Positions 53,793 through 64,000 of a stretch of DNA of 64,000 nucleotides are shown here, piece by piece (position 1 is the first letter of the stretch; the number at the start of each line of letters is the position of its first letter). The position numbers were made by a program, and so were the translations under genes. The stretch is from Volvox africanus (taxonomy: Eukaryota > Chlorophyta > Chlorophyceae > Chlamydomonadales > Volvocaceae). The stretch spans positions 1,631,501 through 1,695,500 of the forward strand of contig BSDZ01000112.1 in assembly GCA_030268105.1 (NCBI GenBank). Direction: 5' to 3'. The notes under the pieces were generated by a model. It was not told the DNA's origin. It worked only from the letters and a program-made list of their open reading frames with translations, and searched no databases.

Positions 53793-54615
53793 TGTTGTGC
53801 TACGATTAGTTTCCCGCCGATGTGTAGGTCGATGTGATCCTACAAGGCGAAGTGCTATTGTGATGAACACATTGCATATGAATGAATCTGCATGATATAA
53901 ATGTATTCGTGTACATTTATATATGCATTTGGCATGTTGTCATTATCCATCGCGACATCGCATCATGGCAAATCCGCCTAGCATGCATGAAAACCCAAAG
54001 CATTGAAGTGCGCATTATGCTCGTGCTACAAAACCATAAGTAATATTATCTGATATAATATTACTTCATTAAAGCACACGTTGAGAGCGCCGCACTCGTC
54101 GTGATACATGCCCTGCAACCGGATATCGTTATCTGGACCCTTGCATCATGCGAATGCCGGAAAGGCTTATACGTTGTTATGCGTAGACATCGCCTATACG
54201 CAGTAGGGTTGTCACATCTAGGATTGGCCTCCTGATGTGAATCGTACGGCATTGCGATGCTGCGAGTATAACAGATGCGAGGACGGCTAAGCAAGATAAG
54301 ACATTCGATACCGGAGAACACTTGTGTGTTCTACATTACTATTACTATACGATACTCTACTTAGCCCGAGCTAAGCCTGAACTTCGCTAATCACCGCCGC
54401 GTGATGATTGCTTGCTTCTGGCGCTGACGGCGATTTCGTCCATTGCATCGTTCCGATCTGTAAGACTGTAAGTTATATCTGTCTTCGTCTTGAAGTCTTC
54501 CGCTGTCTCTGTTTGCTCTTGCTTGCCTTGCTGTACTTGCAAGTGCTCGCGCATCGGTGTCAAAGTCTCCAGACGTGCAGATACTTATGAGCAAACGCGA
54601 ACGAGAGGTACAACA
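53793..54615 (+). repeat. Gypsy D 3' LTR
   Basis: 823 bp; differs from the 5' LTR at about seven positions (for example GCTACAAAACC versus GCTACGAAACG, and TTGCTTCTGG versus TTGCCTCCGG). Confidence 0.95.
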
Positions 54616-54620
54616 CACGG

Positions 54621-55330
54621 TACGCTGCAGTTGACTGCTCCAACTTATCGCAGTACCGTTCACTAGGAAAACATAACCGGTAGTTGATCTGCGGGTAGCT
54701 GTGTCTCCTGCCCAATCTGAGTCACTGTAGCCATCCAGCTGTAGCCCTTGTCCTCCAGGAAACCGAAGACCCAGCTCTCTAGTACCCGCCAGGTACCTCA
54801 GCACCCCCTTTGCCGCACTTATTGCAGCGCGGGTAGGCTTAGACATGGACCGGGAAAGCACACTCAGGGCATAAGCCAGGTCGGGGCGCGTGCTTACTGC
54901 AAGGTAGTTGAGTTTTCCCACCAGAGCTTGGTAAGGTGTTGGGTCCTCCAGCAGTTCGCTTTCATCAGTCACTGGAGTAGCCCTTGTACCCATTGCCAGA
55001 GGAGAAGCCCGATCTTTGGCGTCCAGCATGTTGTGCCGTTCCAAGAGCTGCTTAATATATCGAGACTGACTCAAGAAAATATCACCATTTTTCTCATGAT
55101 GAATATCCATGCCCAGAAATACCTGGGCCTCCCCAAGGTCTCGAATCTTGAAGCACTGGCCAATTGCTTCTTTCACTTCCCGCACCAGTTCTAAGTCGTC
55201 TGACGCCACACATGTATCATCCACATGAACCAGTGCAATCACTACTCCCCTCTCATCAACCTTCAGAAACATAGCCGGATCTGACTTAGATGGGACCAGC
55301 CCAATCTCTGCAAACTTCTCACACAGCTTG
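54621..55330 (-). pseudogene. pol: copia2 RT and RNase H, second part
   Basis: Frame from SKSDPAMFLK through catalytic LVHVDDTCV, KLNYLAVSTRPDLAYALS and DSDWAGDTATRRSTTG to SWSSQLQRTV, where Gypsy D is inserted; the open frame then reads into the LTR to 54391. The continuation is at 47140-46788. Confidence 0.87.
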
Positions 55331-56643
55331 TCATACCAGCCGTGGTGCCTGCTTCAGGCCATGTATGGACTTATGCAGGTGACACGCTAGACTTGGGGTC
55401 TCCGACTCATACCCCGGTGGCTGCTCCATCCAAAGATCCTCCTTCAATTCTCCATTCAAAAACGCAGTCGTCACATCTAGTTGGTGGATGGGCATCTTCC
55501 TAGCCGCCGCAACCGCTAGGAGGGCTCGAAAAGATGAGCCACGGGATGTCGGTGCAAAAAGCTCACCATCATCCACCCCCTCGCGCTGTACGAAGCCTTT
55601 TGCTACTAAGCGCGCCTTGAACCGCTCAACACTACCATCCTGGTTGCGCTTAACCTTATAAACCCAGCGACACGGAATCAGCTTGGTGCCAAGTGGGGTT
55701 TTTTCCAAGGTCCAGGTCCCATTAGCCAACTGAGAGCTAATCTCGTCATCCATAGCCTTCTTCCACTCACTGGCCTGTGCCCCAGACATCGCTTCAGCAT
55801 AGGTCTTGGGCTCAGACTCCCCTGTGGCTGCCGCCACATGGACCCCGCCTGTAACTGACCTAGGTTCCTCATTGCGCCACCACTCAGAAGGCCGTTTGAG
55901 ATCACGCACAGGATACCTAGATGCAAAACCTTCACTGGCATCAGCAGCACCCACAGATGGGCCAGCACCAGGTGAGCTCACTGAGGGGCCTGCACCTGAA
56001 GTACCAGCACCCCCTGCTGGGCCGTTACTGTTATCCCCTGAGCCTCCGGCACCGGTGGACGGTGATCCGCCACCCTGGGTTTGGGGGGCCGGTTCACAGT
56101 CATCCTCATCATCACTATCAGAATCCAAATAACCCGCAACTGGATTCTGCCATCTTACCGTTTTCTGCACACGACCAGCTTGCCTAGGAGATTGCAGACC
56201 AGCATTCCGCTCATCAAAGGTGACATCAGTGTGCACAGACACTACATGGTTAGGAAACATGACGCGGTACTGGCCTGCATCGCCATACCCAACCAGGACA
56301 CCCTTGCGGCTCACCAGAACTAACTTGTTGCGCTTCTCCTTGGGAATATGAACATATGCCGTACAGCCAAACACACGTAGGTGACTAACATCGGGCTGCT
56401 CCCCTAAGAAAGCTTCATAGGGGGTGCATGGCAAGCCGGAGACTGGTGAAACATTCCGAAGATAATTCGCCGTTGACACAGCCTCAGCCCACATGCATTG
56501 AGGAAGTTGAGACTCGGCCAATTGAGCACGCATCTTCTCTAACAGAGTCCTATTCAAGCGTTCAGCAGCTCCATTCTGCTCAGGTGCATACCCCACCGTA
56601 GGACCATGCCTAATCCCTTTCGTACGGAAAAACTCCTGCAGGG
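55331..56643 (-). pseudogene. pol: copia2 integrase and RT N-terminal part
   Basis: Starts inside the integrase core (GYAPEQNGAAERLNRT, containing the catalytic Glu). It continues through the integrase C-terminal region (RVFGCTAYVHIPKEKRN), a Ser/Gly/Ala-rich acidic linker and the RT (PCRWVYKVK, LDVTTAFLNGEL). A small deletion at CACCACGGCTGG near 55340 shifts the frame before WYDKL. The upstream integrase, protease and Gag are cut away by Gypsy E's LTR. Confidence 0.87.
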
Positions 56644-57836
56644 TGTTGTGCTACGGTTAGTTTCCCGCCGATGCGTAGGTCAATGTGATCCTACAAGGCG
56701 AAGTGCTATTGTGATGAACACATTGCATATGAATGAATCTGCATGATATAAATGTATTCGTGTACATTTATATATGCATTTGGCATGTTGTCATTACCCA
56801 TCGCGACATCGCATCATGGCAAATCCGCCTAGCATGCATGAAAGCCCGAAGCATTGAAGTGTGCATTATGCTCGTGCTACGAAACGATAAGTAACATTAT
56901 CTGATATAATATTACTTCATTACAGCACACGTTGAGAGCGCCGCACTCGTCGCGATGCATGCCTTGCAACCGAATATCGTTATCCGGACCCTTGCATCAT
57001 GTGAATGCCGAAAAGGCTTATACGTTGTTATGCTTGGACATCGCCTATACGCAGTAGGGTTGTCACACTTAGGATCGGCCTCCTAGTGTGAATCGCACGA
57101 CATTGCGATGCTGCGAGTATAACAGATGCGAGGACGGCTAAGCAAGATAAGACATTCGATACCGGAGAACACTTGTGTGTTCTACACTATAATCACTATA
57201 CGCTATTCTACTTAGCCCGAGCTAAGCCTAAACTTCACTTATCACCGCCGCGTGATGATTGCTTGCTTCCGGCGCTGACGGCGATTTCGTCCATTGCATC
57301 GCTTCGATCTGTAAGACTGTAAGTTTATATGTGTGTAGGATAGGGGGGTACATCACCCGTGGCCACTAACCTGGCAGTTCCTACCTTCCCCGGTATTTTG
57401 GGGCACCCTCATCCTGTCTCCCATGCCGACTTCTCCGAAATCAGTGATTTTCCCAGGTTCAGCACCCACCACCAGCATCCAGCGGAATCTGCCGAATCAA
57501 CTAAGGCGTCAACTCCGCTACTGGTCAGCTCGCAGGTCACTTGAATTGAGGTCGTCACCATCCATCGACATGGGGGCACCCTGCCCTCAGGTTAGGATCT
57601 TTAGACCGCTTTCGGTCAGGATTGTACCTGGAACTCCAGGGGCATATCAGTCCTGCCATAACAGTCATGCCTGAACACGATATATCTCTTACTTATATCT
57701 CTTCTTGTCTTGAAGTCTTCCGCTGTCTCTGTTTGCTCACGCTTGCCTTGCTGTACTTGCAAGTGCTCGCGCATCGGTGTCCAAAGCCTTCAGACGTGCA
57801 GATACTTATGAGCAAACGCGAACGAGAGGTACAACA
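56644..57836 (+). repeat. Gypsy E 5' LTR with internal insertion
   Basis: About 824 bp of LTR sequence interrupted at 57326-57692. Outer flank CAGGG (56639-56643) is copia2 integrase. Confidence 0.9.
57326..57692. mobile_element. Unknown 367-bp insertion in the Gypsy E LTR
   Basis: Absent from every other LTR. Bordered by TTTATAT on the left and TTATAT on the right, which looks like a 5-6-bp target duplication with a one-base slip. Ends are loosely inverted (TATATGTGTGTAGG versus TATATCGTGTTCAGG). No poly(A), no long ORF on either strand and no recognisable domain. It could be a solo LTR or SINE/MITE-like element of another family. Confidence 0.6.
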
Positions 57837-57839
57837 AAT

Positions 57840-57854
57840 TGGTATCGAGACAGG
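57840..57854 (+). promoter_or_regulatory. Primer binding site, Gypsy E
   Basis: TGGTATCGAGACAGG, 3 nt after the LTR. Confidence 0.75.
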
Positions 57855-57903
57855 TTCGTTGCCTAACTGTCTCTCTTTGTCTAATCGGAAGTAGGCTCTT
57901 TCT

Positions 57904-57999
57904 ATGGCGAGTTCCAGCGACGAACCATGAGGACCGCTAGATACTTTTGCCGAAGACCTAGGCCGCGCTGTTTTGGACGCCGCCGCTTCCGGTTTGTAA
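57904..57999 (+). pseudogene. Leader small ORF of Gypsy E, nonsense-mutated
   Basis: Same ATG as in other copies, but codon 9 is TGA (57928-57930) instead of CGA, ending it after MASSSDEP. Confidence 0.5.
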
Positions 58000-58085
58000 T
58001 TGTTTAATTGCTTTTGCTTAGATTGCTGCACTTGTTGTGTAAGTGTACGCTCTGAGTCGCAGGTAATCTCAGTGCACCGGCATTG

Positions 58086-58909
58086 TGTTGTACCTCTCGT
58101 TCGCGTTTGCTCATAAGTATCTGCGCGTCTGGAGACTATAGGCACCGATGCGCGAGCACTTGCAAGTACAGCAAGGCAAGCAAGAGCAAACAGAGACAGC
58201 GGAAGACTTCAAGACGAAGAGAGATATAACTTACAGTCTTACGGATCAGAACGATGCAATGGACGAAATCGCCGTCAGCGCCGGAAGCAAGCAATCATCA
58301 CGCGGCGGTGATTAGCGAAGTTCAGGCTTAGCTCGGGCTAAGTAGAATAGTGTATAGAAATAGTGATATAGAACACACGAGTGTTCTCCGGTATCGAATG
58401 TCTTGTCTAGCTTAGCCGTCCTCGCATCTGTTATACTCGCAGCATCGCAATGCCGTACGATTCACATTAGGAGGCCGATCCTAGATGTGACAACCATACT
58501 GCGTCTAGGCGATGTCTACGCATAACAACGTATAAGCCTTTCCGGCATTCGCATGATGCAAGGGTCCGGATAACGATATCCGGTTGCAGGGCATGCATCG
58601 TGACGAGTGCGGCGCTCTCAACGTGTGCTGTAATGAAGTAATATTATATCAGATAATATTACTTATTGTTTCGTAGCACGAGCATAATGCGCACTTCCAT
58701 GCTTCGGGCTTTCATGCATGCTAGGCGGATTTGCCATGATGCGATGTCGCGATGGATAATGACAACATGCCAAATGCATATATAAATGTACACGAATACA
58801 TTTATATCATGCAGATTCATTCATATGCAATGCGTTCATCACAAAAGCACTTCGCCTCGTAGGATCGCGTCGACCTACGCGTCGGCGGGAAATGAACCGT
58901 AGCACAACA
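58086..58909 (-). repeat. Antisense solo Gypsy LTR with target duplication CATTG
   Basis: 824-bp LTR inserted in the leader of copy E, opposite to E. CATTG at 58081-58085 and 58910-58914 is the target duplication; uninterrupted copies read GGCATTGCTTGCC. Confidence 0.93.
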
Positions 58910-58911
58910 CA

Positions 58912-59166
58912 TTGCTTGCCGTGGCGACTGAGACCGGCTTTCATCCGGACCATTTGGCGACCCTCATCGCCCAAACTACGGAGATCAGGACTCAGCTGGG
59001 CAAGTACTTGCTGAGTTTACTGAATCTTCTCAAGAGTACTGTCGGTAGGCTCACCGAATCGTTTTGTACTCTTGCCTTTGCAATAGAAGTCGGCTTCTAT
59101 TACGCAAACCTAGGGTATCGTTTCGTGCTCCATGTCCGCGGAACACGACGATACGCCGCACACTAG
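58912..59166 (+). CDS. ORF0 of Gypsy E
   Basis: 84-codon frame (LAVATETGFHPDHL...RRYAAH) overlapping the gag start. The solo LTR lies immediately upstream, so any spliced fusion with the leader ORF is broken in this copy. Confidence 0.4.
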   Translation: MLAVATETGFHPDHLATLIAQTTEIRTQLGKYLLSLLNLLKSTVGRLTESFCTLAFAIEVGFYYANLGYRFVLHVRGTRRYAAH

Positions 59167-60367
59167 CCTAGCTAGCCAACCCGATTTTGTTGTGGCTGCT
59201 AGAGCACCGGATAGAGGTCTTGAGACTGTTGGCGCGCGAGCCACTCAAGAGCCCCTTTTCCTTCAGACCCCTGCTCACTTAATTGTGCCGCATTCAGCAG
59301 TGAACACGAATATGGACAACACTGCTGGACCAAGGGTTCTGCCATTACCTCAAGCTCGAGGGCATGATGACATCCCTGAGGTGATGAGATTGTTGATTCC
59401 CGTTCCTAGGCTCAATATTTCGCTGACCGACAAGACACCAGGGCATAGCATAGCCGATGCAACTCGTGCATACGTGCGTGACGCTAAAAAGTATCTCCAG
59501 GCTGTTCATGGTGGCGATAATGACGGTATCAGGTGTCTCTTCGTTGGTAACACCCTCGAGGGCTCAGCGAAGGACTGGTATCGCAATTGGACCAACGCCC
59601 GGGGCAACTATACTTTTGACGAGTTGGTCGCCGCTTTGCTCGCACGATTCGCTACTGAGGTTCAAGCACGCGATGTGGAAGCTCGTAAGGTTTTGGCAGC
59701 CGGTAGCTACCACATGCGTCGGGATGAAAATGTACCTGCGTACCAGTCACGCTTCGAAGCACTTGTGACTCCCATTGCTGACCTCACTGAATCCGAGCGT
59801 GTCTTTTGGTTTAGGCGAGGCCTGACGAAACTTTTGGCTAAATGGTGCGCTACTGACTTGGTTGGAGCGCAGATCAAGTCGTATGATGCTTTGGTCGCTT
59901 TTCCTAAGGGCACGGAGATACGACTCCTTGCCGGTGAGGAAGAAGTCAAGTCTGCCCCTCGTGCAAATGCCGTGCAAGTGCAGGATCCGCTTGGGGAAGC
60001 CGTAGCTCTTGACCAGGACTTCGGAGCGACCCGCCCCACGCCTACTGCCACGACGCGACGCAGCAACCGGCAACGCCAGGCGCGTGGGGGCGCTAGCTCG
60101 GGTGTCCGTGGGTCAGGAGGAGCAGGTCCGAGCTCGGACCCGGCTAAAAACAGGAAGCGTGGTGGTGCGCCGTCGACGGCAGCCGCACAGCGTTCCGACC
60201 CCAATGCGAAGCGGACTCGCACGGATGACTCGTTTATGCCAAAATGGAATTGCAATCGTTCCGAGTTCAAGCGTCGGAAAGCGGCCAATGTTTGTCTACG
60301 GTGTGCGGAAAGCCATTCCACGAAGGATTGCCCTCTAATGCCGCCGTTTGTACCTCAGCCGAAATAG
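59132..60367 (+). CDS. gag: Gypsy E Gag
   Basis: 411 residues, with capsid domain, basic linker and CX2CX3HX4C knuckle. Carries B/C-subgroup variants (GSAKDWY, KVLAAG, GSGGAGPSSDPAKN) plus its own (FPKGTE, FKRRKAAN). UAG at 60365-60367 is followed in frame by pol. Confidence 0.93.
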   Translation: MSAEHDDTPHTSLASQPDFVVAARAPDRGLETVGARATQEPLFLQTPAHLIVPHSAVNTNMDNTAGPRVLPLPQARGHDDIPEVMRLLIPVPRLNISLTDKTPGHSIADATRAYVRDAKKYLQAVHGGDNDGIRCLFVGNTLEGSAKDWYRNWTNARGNYTFDELVAALLARFATEVQARDVEARKVLAAGSYHMRRDENVPAYQSRFEALVTPIADLTESERVFWFRRGLTKLLAKWCATDLVGAQIKSYDALVAFPKGTEIRLLAGEEEVKSAPRANAVQVQDPLGEAVALDQDFGATRPTPTATTRRSNRQRQARGGASSGVRGSGGAGPSSDPAKNRKRGGAPSTAAAQRSDPNAKRTRTDDSFMPKWNCNRSEFKRRKAANVCLRCAESHSTKDCPLMPPFVPQPK

Positions 60368-63300
60368 GGGCTTGCCCGGGTTCCTGTGGAGGGGGCTCTA
60401 CCTGGGTTTTCTGAACTAACGCGTGGTCGGTGGTCATCCTTACGGCCAGCCGTTAAGGCATTGTTGCCTTGTGTACTTGGACACATCGAGCGAGTCATTG
60501 CGCGACGCATCACGCTTGACGGACGCACGGGACTTCTCTGCTTCGACCCGTTGTGTAATTTGTTTACACCTCGCCGTCCCCTGGCGTCTATCGATCTGTC
60601 TAACCACGTGGTTTTGTTCATCCCCTTGTCTCTGCGTGAGATGTCGGAACAGTTGGCCATATACAGGAGGTGTAGGCGTCAATATCCAGGCACCGCCGCA
60701 TGTGTTTTACTCCCCGCTTTCTGTCGGCGCAAGGCAGAGGCATCGTTAAGGGGTATGCGGCATGTCCACCGGTTCGAGCCGGGCACCGTTTTGTTTAATG
60801 GTGTGGATCGGGAGGGTACGCTGGCTCCGTGGCCAAGCACATCCTACTCGGTTGACGTTTGGTACGAAGCTCCTGATGGGGGTGCCGTTGGTTACGGACC
60901 CGCCTTAAGTGCACTGACGTTGTCTGCTGGGCAGTCGCTCGTAGATAACCGTGTCCCTGTGGTTCAGATCGGTTTGAATGGCCGTACTCTGAAGGCACTT
61001 GTTGACACCGGTGCCAGCGACGACTTCATCTCTGTCGCAGAGGTGAATGCGCTGGGGTTGTCCCCAGAGTCGTCTGATTGTCCACAGGTTACCCTTGCTG
61101 ACGGGGGTAAGCATCCCATCGTGGGCAGGATTACCCTTAGCCTATCGATAGGCCCTTTGCGTGTTGTGACCCGGCCGTACGTGCTGCAGGGCTTAGCAGA
61201 GACTGCACCGTACATAATGGGGTCGTCGACATTACGACAGTACCGCGCGCGCATCGACATGGAGACCGCAACCCTGCATATGTGCAAGGGTACTCTGTCG
61301 ATTAAGGTACCTTTCCTGTCGTTCGAACATGTCACACCAAAGGAGGGTGAAGCTGAGGCGGTGCCTATGGTTAATTTTGCTGTGACCGCAATGGCCGCGC
61401 GAATCGAACCAGAGCTAGTCGGGCGTAAGGAGGCCGTCCGTTTGTTACGGAAGGGTGCCCACGGACTGCTTTTAAGGCCGCGGGTGAGCTGTTGTGTCAC
61501 CACCGCGCAGATTTCTGCGGATCCTGAGGTTGAGGCCCTACTGTCGCAGTATGAGGACGTCTTTAAAGATATCCCTGGCCTACCACCTATGCGTCCTGTT
61601 GATCACACAATCCCTCTCATGCCTGGAGCGCAGCCTACGGCCTGGCCAATGTACAGGTTGAGTCCATTGGAACTGGACGAGGTGAAGCGCCAGGTGACGG
61701 ATTTGCTCGCGAAGGGTATGATACGCCCCAGCACATCCCCGTTTTCTGCACCGATTTTGTTTGTCGGTAAGAAGGATGGGACCTTGCGCATGTGCATTGA
61801 TTACCGGGGGTTAAATGCGAATACGGTGAAAAATCGCTACCCTTTGCCACGCGTTGACGACCTGTTGGATAAGCTGAAGGGCTCGGCTTATTTTTCCTCA
61901 ATTGACTTACAACAGGGCTACAATCAGATTCGCATCGCTGCCTCTGATATCCCGAAAACCGCTTTTCGGACGCCCTTCGGTCACTTTGAGTATACGGTCC
62001 TATCGTTTGGTTTGACTAATGCCCCTGCGACGTTTCAGGCGGTTATGGACCGAATGTTTAGGCCGTTTATCGACAGGTTCGTTGTTTGCTACCTGGATGA
62101 CATCTTGGTATATTCTAAGACGCGCGAGGAGCACTTGGAGCATCTGCGGCTCGTGCTCGACGTTATGAGGCGGGAGCAATTGTTTGCTAAACGCGCCAAA
62201 TGCTTTTGGGCGCAGCCTCAGGTGGAATATTTGGGCCACATTGTGTCGGCCACCGGTGTGAAGATGGACCCGCGGAAGGTCGCCGTGGTTCACGATTGGC
62301 CCGCGCCTCAGAACCTCACGGAGCTGCGTAAGTTCCTTGGCTTGACCAATTATTTCCGAAAGTTCATTGAAAAATATTCCATCATTGCGGCTCTGCTTAC
62401 TAACTTAACTCGCAAAGGCGTTTTCGTTTCGCTTGAGTCGTGGACGTCGCAATGCCAGCGGGCATTCGAAGAGCTCAAACGAATCGTTGCCGAAGATGTC
62501 ACCCTTGCATTCCCTGATTACTCGTTGCCATTTCGTGTTGAGGTAGTGTCTGATGCCTCAATATTTGGAAGCGGCGCTGTATTGTTACAGGAAGGGCGAC
62601 CGATCGCCTTCACGAGTAAGAAGTTTTCTGGTGCGGAGATTCGCTACACCACCGGGGAACAGGAGCTTCTGGCCGTGCTGCATGCTTTAAAGGAATGGCG
62701 CTGTTACCTCGAGGGACGCCCGTTTACTTTAAAGACTGACCACAAGCCCCTAACGTTTTTGCAAAGCGTTCCAACGTTGAACCGCCGTCAAGCTAGGTGG
62801 ATGGAATATCTAGCTAGGTTCAACTGCACCTGGGAGTATATTTCTGGTAAATTGAATATTGCCGATGCTCTCAGTCGACATCCGTCGCTACACGCTGCAA
62901 TTTTGGCAGCGCCCGTCGTGCGGCCGCGTAGCGAGGAGGTACCGATCGCGACGGACCTCGCGGAGCGGTTGAAGGTTGCCTACAACGCAGACGCCTGGTT
63001 CGCGGACCCGGCTAATGTAGAAAACCTTCGCAAGCAGAATGGCCTTTGGCTACGGACGGAGGGTGCAGCTACGCAAATCGTCGTTCCGAACGACGACGCG
63101 CTACGCTACGACATCCTTGCGCGGTTCCACGAGGACCCGTTAGCAGGACACCCTGGTAGCAAGCGATTGATCGACTTGGTGCAACGTTCCTTTTGGTGGC
63201 CTCGTTTGGCTAAGGATGCGGCGAACTTCGTCCAGACATGCAGTCTGTGCCAGCGCAATAAGGCTTTGTCCGGTAAGGGCCATGGGTTGTTGCAACCGTT

Positions 63301-64000
63301 GCCTGTCCCGGATGCGCCTTGGGAAAGTGTTTCCATGGACTTCGTAGCCGCGCTGCCCAAAACTGAGGGGGGATACGATGCGGTGTTCATAATGGTCGAT
63401 CGTCTGACTAAGATGGTTCACCTAGCACCATGCACATCGTCCTGCACGGCTGAGCAAACCGCACGATTGTTTTTCGACAATGTGGTTCGGTTACACGGGG
63501 TTCCCAAAAATGTGATTTCGGACCGCGGTGGACAGTTCACGTCTAAGTTTTGGGAAGCGCTCTGCAAACTAGTTGGCATGCGCGTCAACCTGAGCACGGC
63601 GTATCACCCGCAGACCGATGGTCAAACCGAACGCACAAACCGCACGTTGGGTGATATGTTGCGCAATTATGCTGGTCGCACACCACTTGTTTGGGATACA
63701 TATTTGACTGCGGCAGAATTCGCGCTTAACAACGCTGTTAACCGCTCTACAGGCAAAAGTCCGTTCTTTCTTAACTACGGATTTCATCCCGCGCTACCCG
63801 TGTGGCGTGAGTTGGAAGTGAACGTGCCTGCTGCTAAACTTTTTGCCAAGTCTTTTATGTCCCGAATCACAGACGCGAAGTCGTGTTTGGACGCGGCGCA
63901 GCAACGAACGACAGAATACTACAACAAATCCAAGCAGGATGTGACGTTTTCGGAAGGGCAACTCGTGTTGCTAAGCACCAAGAACTTGCGTTCCTTGGCC
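60368..64000 (+). CDS. pol: Gypsy E Pol, partial (runs off window)
   Basis: Open from the gag UAG to the window end. It includes protease, RT, RNase H and integrase up to the region just before the GPY motif; the chromodomain lies outside. I found no difference from D pol (49672 onward) in the stretches compared, including rare D variants such as TAWPMYR and TSPFSAP. Confidence 0.93.

Larger units (their letters stand above)
47146..54615 (+). mobile_element. Ty3/Gypsy chromovirus copy D, complete, with target duplication
   Basis: 7,470-bp element with 823-bp LTRs (about 7 differences by eye, near 99% identity), PBS, ORF0, gag, pol and PPT. Flanked by CACGG at 47141-47145 and 54616-54620, which together restore a continuous copia2 RNase H site. 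The youngest and most intact element here; only ORF0 is frameshifted. Confidence 0.96.
46448..56643 (-). mobile_element. copia2 element, split by Gypsy D
   Basis: Minus-strand Copia of a second family. 56643-54621 encodes integrase core to RNase H, 47145-46788 encodes the RNase H end, and 46785 to about 46448 is LTR-like. The two halves join across Gypsy D at a 5-bp duplication, CACGG. The 5' half is cut by Gypsy E's LTR at 56644. RT protein is clearly diverged from copia1. Confidence 0.87.
56644..64000 (+). mobile_element. Ty3/Gypsy chromovirus copy E, 3' end outside window
   Basis: Same orientation as D. 5' LTR with an inserted unknown sequence, PBS, leader split by an antisense solo LTR, gag of the B/C subgroup and a pol that appears identical to that of D. 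By offset from D (10,696 bp) its 3' LTR should start near 64489. Confidence 0.92.

Noticed and set aside
57326..57692. A protease-like reading (ALVDSADSAG) on the minus strand of the insertion
   Set aside because: It is too short, lacks the DTG/DSG triad and the frame is interrupted.

Overview
This window is eukaryotic repeat-only DNA. I see no host gene, rRNA, tRNA or CRISPR array. Everything I can support is LTR-retrotransposon sequence: one Ty3/Gypsy family with a C-terminal chromodomain (a chromovirus, here called G, copies A-E) and two Ty1/Copia families (copia1 and copia2). The host cannot be named from the sequence. The chromodomain Gypsy, the PBS beginning TGGTATC and a telomere-like TTTTAGGG filler would fit an alga, plant or oomycete better than an animal, but this is a weak guess.

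Layout. 1-16784: three minus-strand Gypsy copies (C, cut by the window edge; A, with complete gag and pol frames; B, a 3'-truncated pseudo-element) alternate with short plus-strand copia1 reverse-transcriptase fragments. 16785-37816: a tandem array on a 2,430-bp period, each period being one 834-bp Gypsy LTR (antisense to copia) plus a 1,596-bp copia1 segment from the integrase C-terminal region to the end of RT. There are seven full-length segments and two deleted ones, and the last runs on through RNase H to the true copia1 3' end. 37817-38404: copia1 3' UTR, polypurine tract and part of a putative LTR. 38405-46440: the same LTR-copia1 arrangement inverted, ending in the only copia1 copy that retains protease and integrase. 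46448-56643: copia2 on the minus strand, split by a complete Gypsy element D (47146-54615) with a perfect 5-bp target duplication. 56644-64000: Gypsy copy E, whose 5' LTR carries a 367-bp unknown insertion, whose leader carries an antisense solo LTR, and whose pol runs off the window.

The window is therefore roughly a mirror about position 38,000: Gypsy reads outward on both sides and copia1 reads inward. About 6.8 kb on each side of an ~800-bp centre is inverted-repeat sequence.

How the parts work. Gypsy LTRs carry promoter-like and hairpin sequences. A PBS 3 nt inside the 5' LTR and a polypurine tract next to the 3' LTR would prime reverse transcription. Gag (capsid plus zinc knuckle) and Pol (protease, RT, RNase H, integrase, chromodomain) are separated by one in-frame UAG, with no AUG near the start of Pol. 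A conserved leader frame without an AUG (ORF0) overlaps the gag start in every copy. Copies A and D have intact gag and pol frames; all copia copies are broken. Most LTRs here have non-matching flanks, so LTR-LTR recombination has shaped the locus as much as transposition. Because so much of it is near-identical repeat, assembly error must be excluded before the large structures are interpreted.
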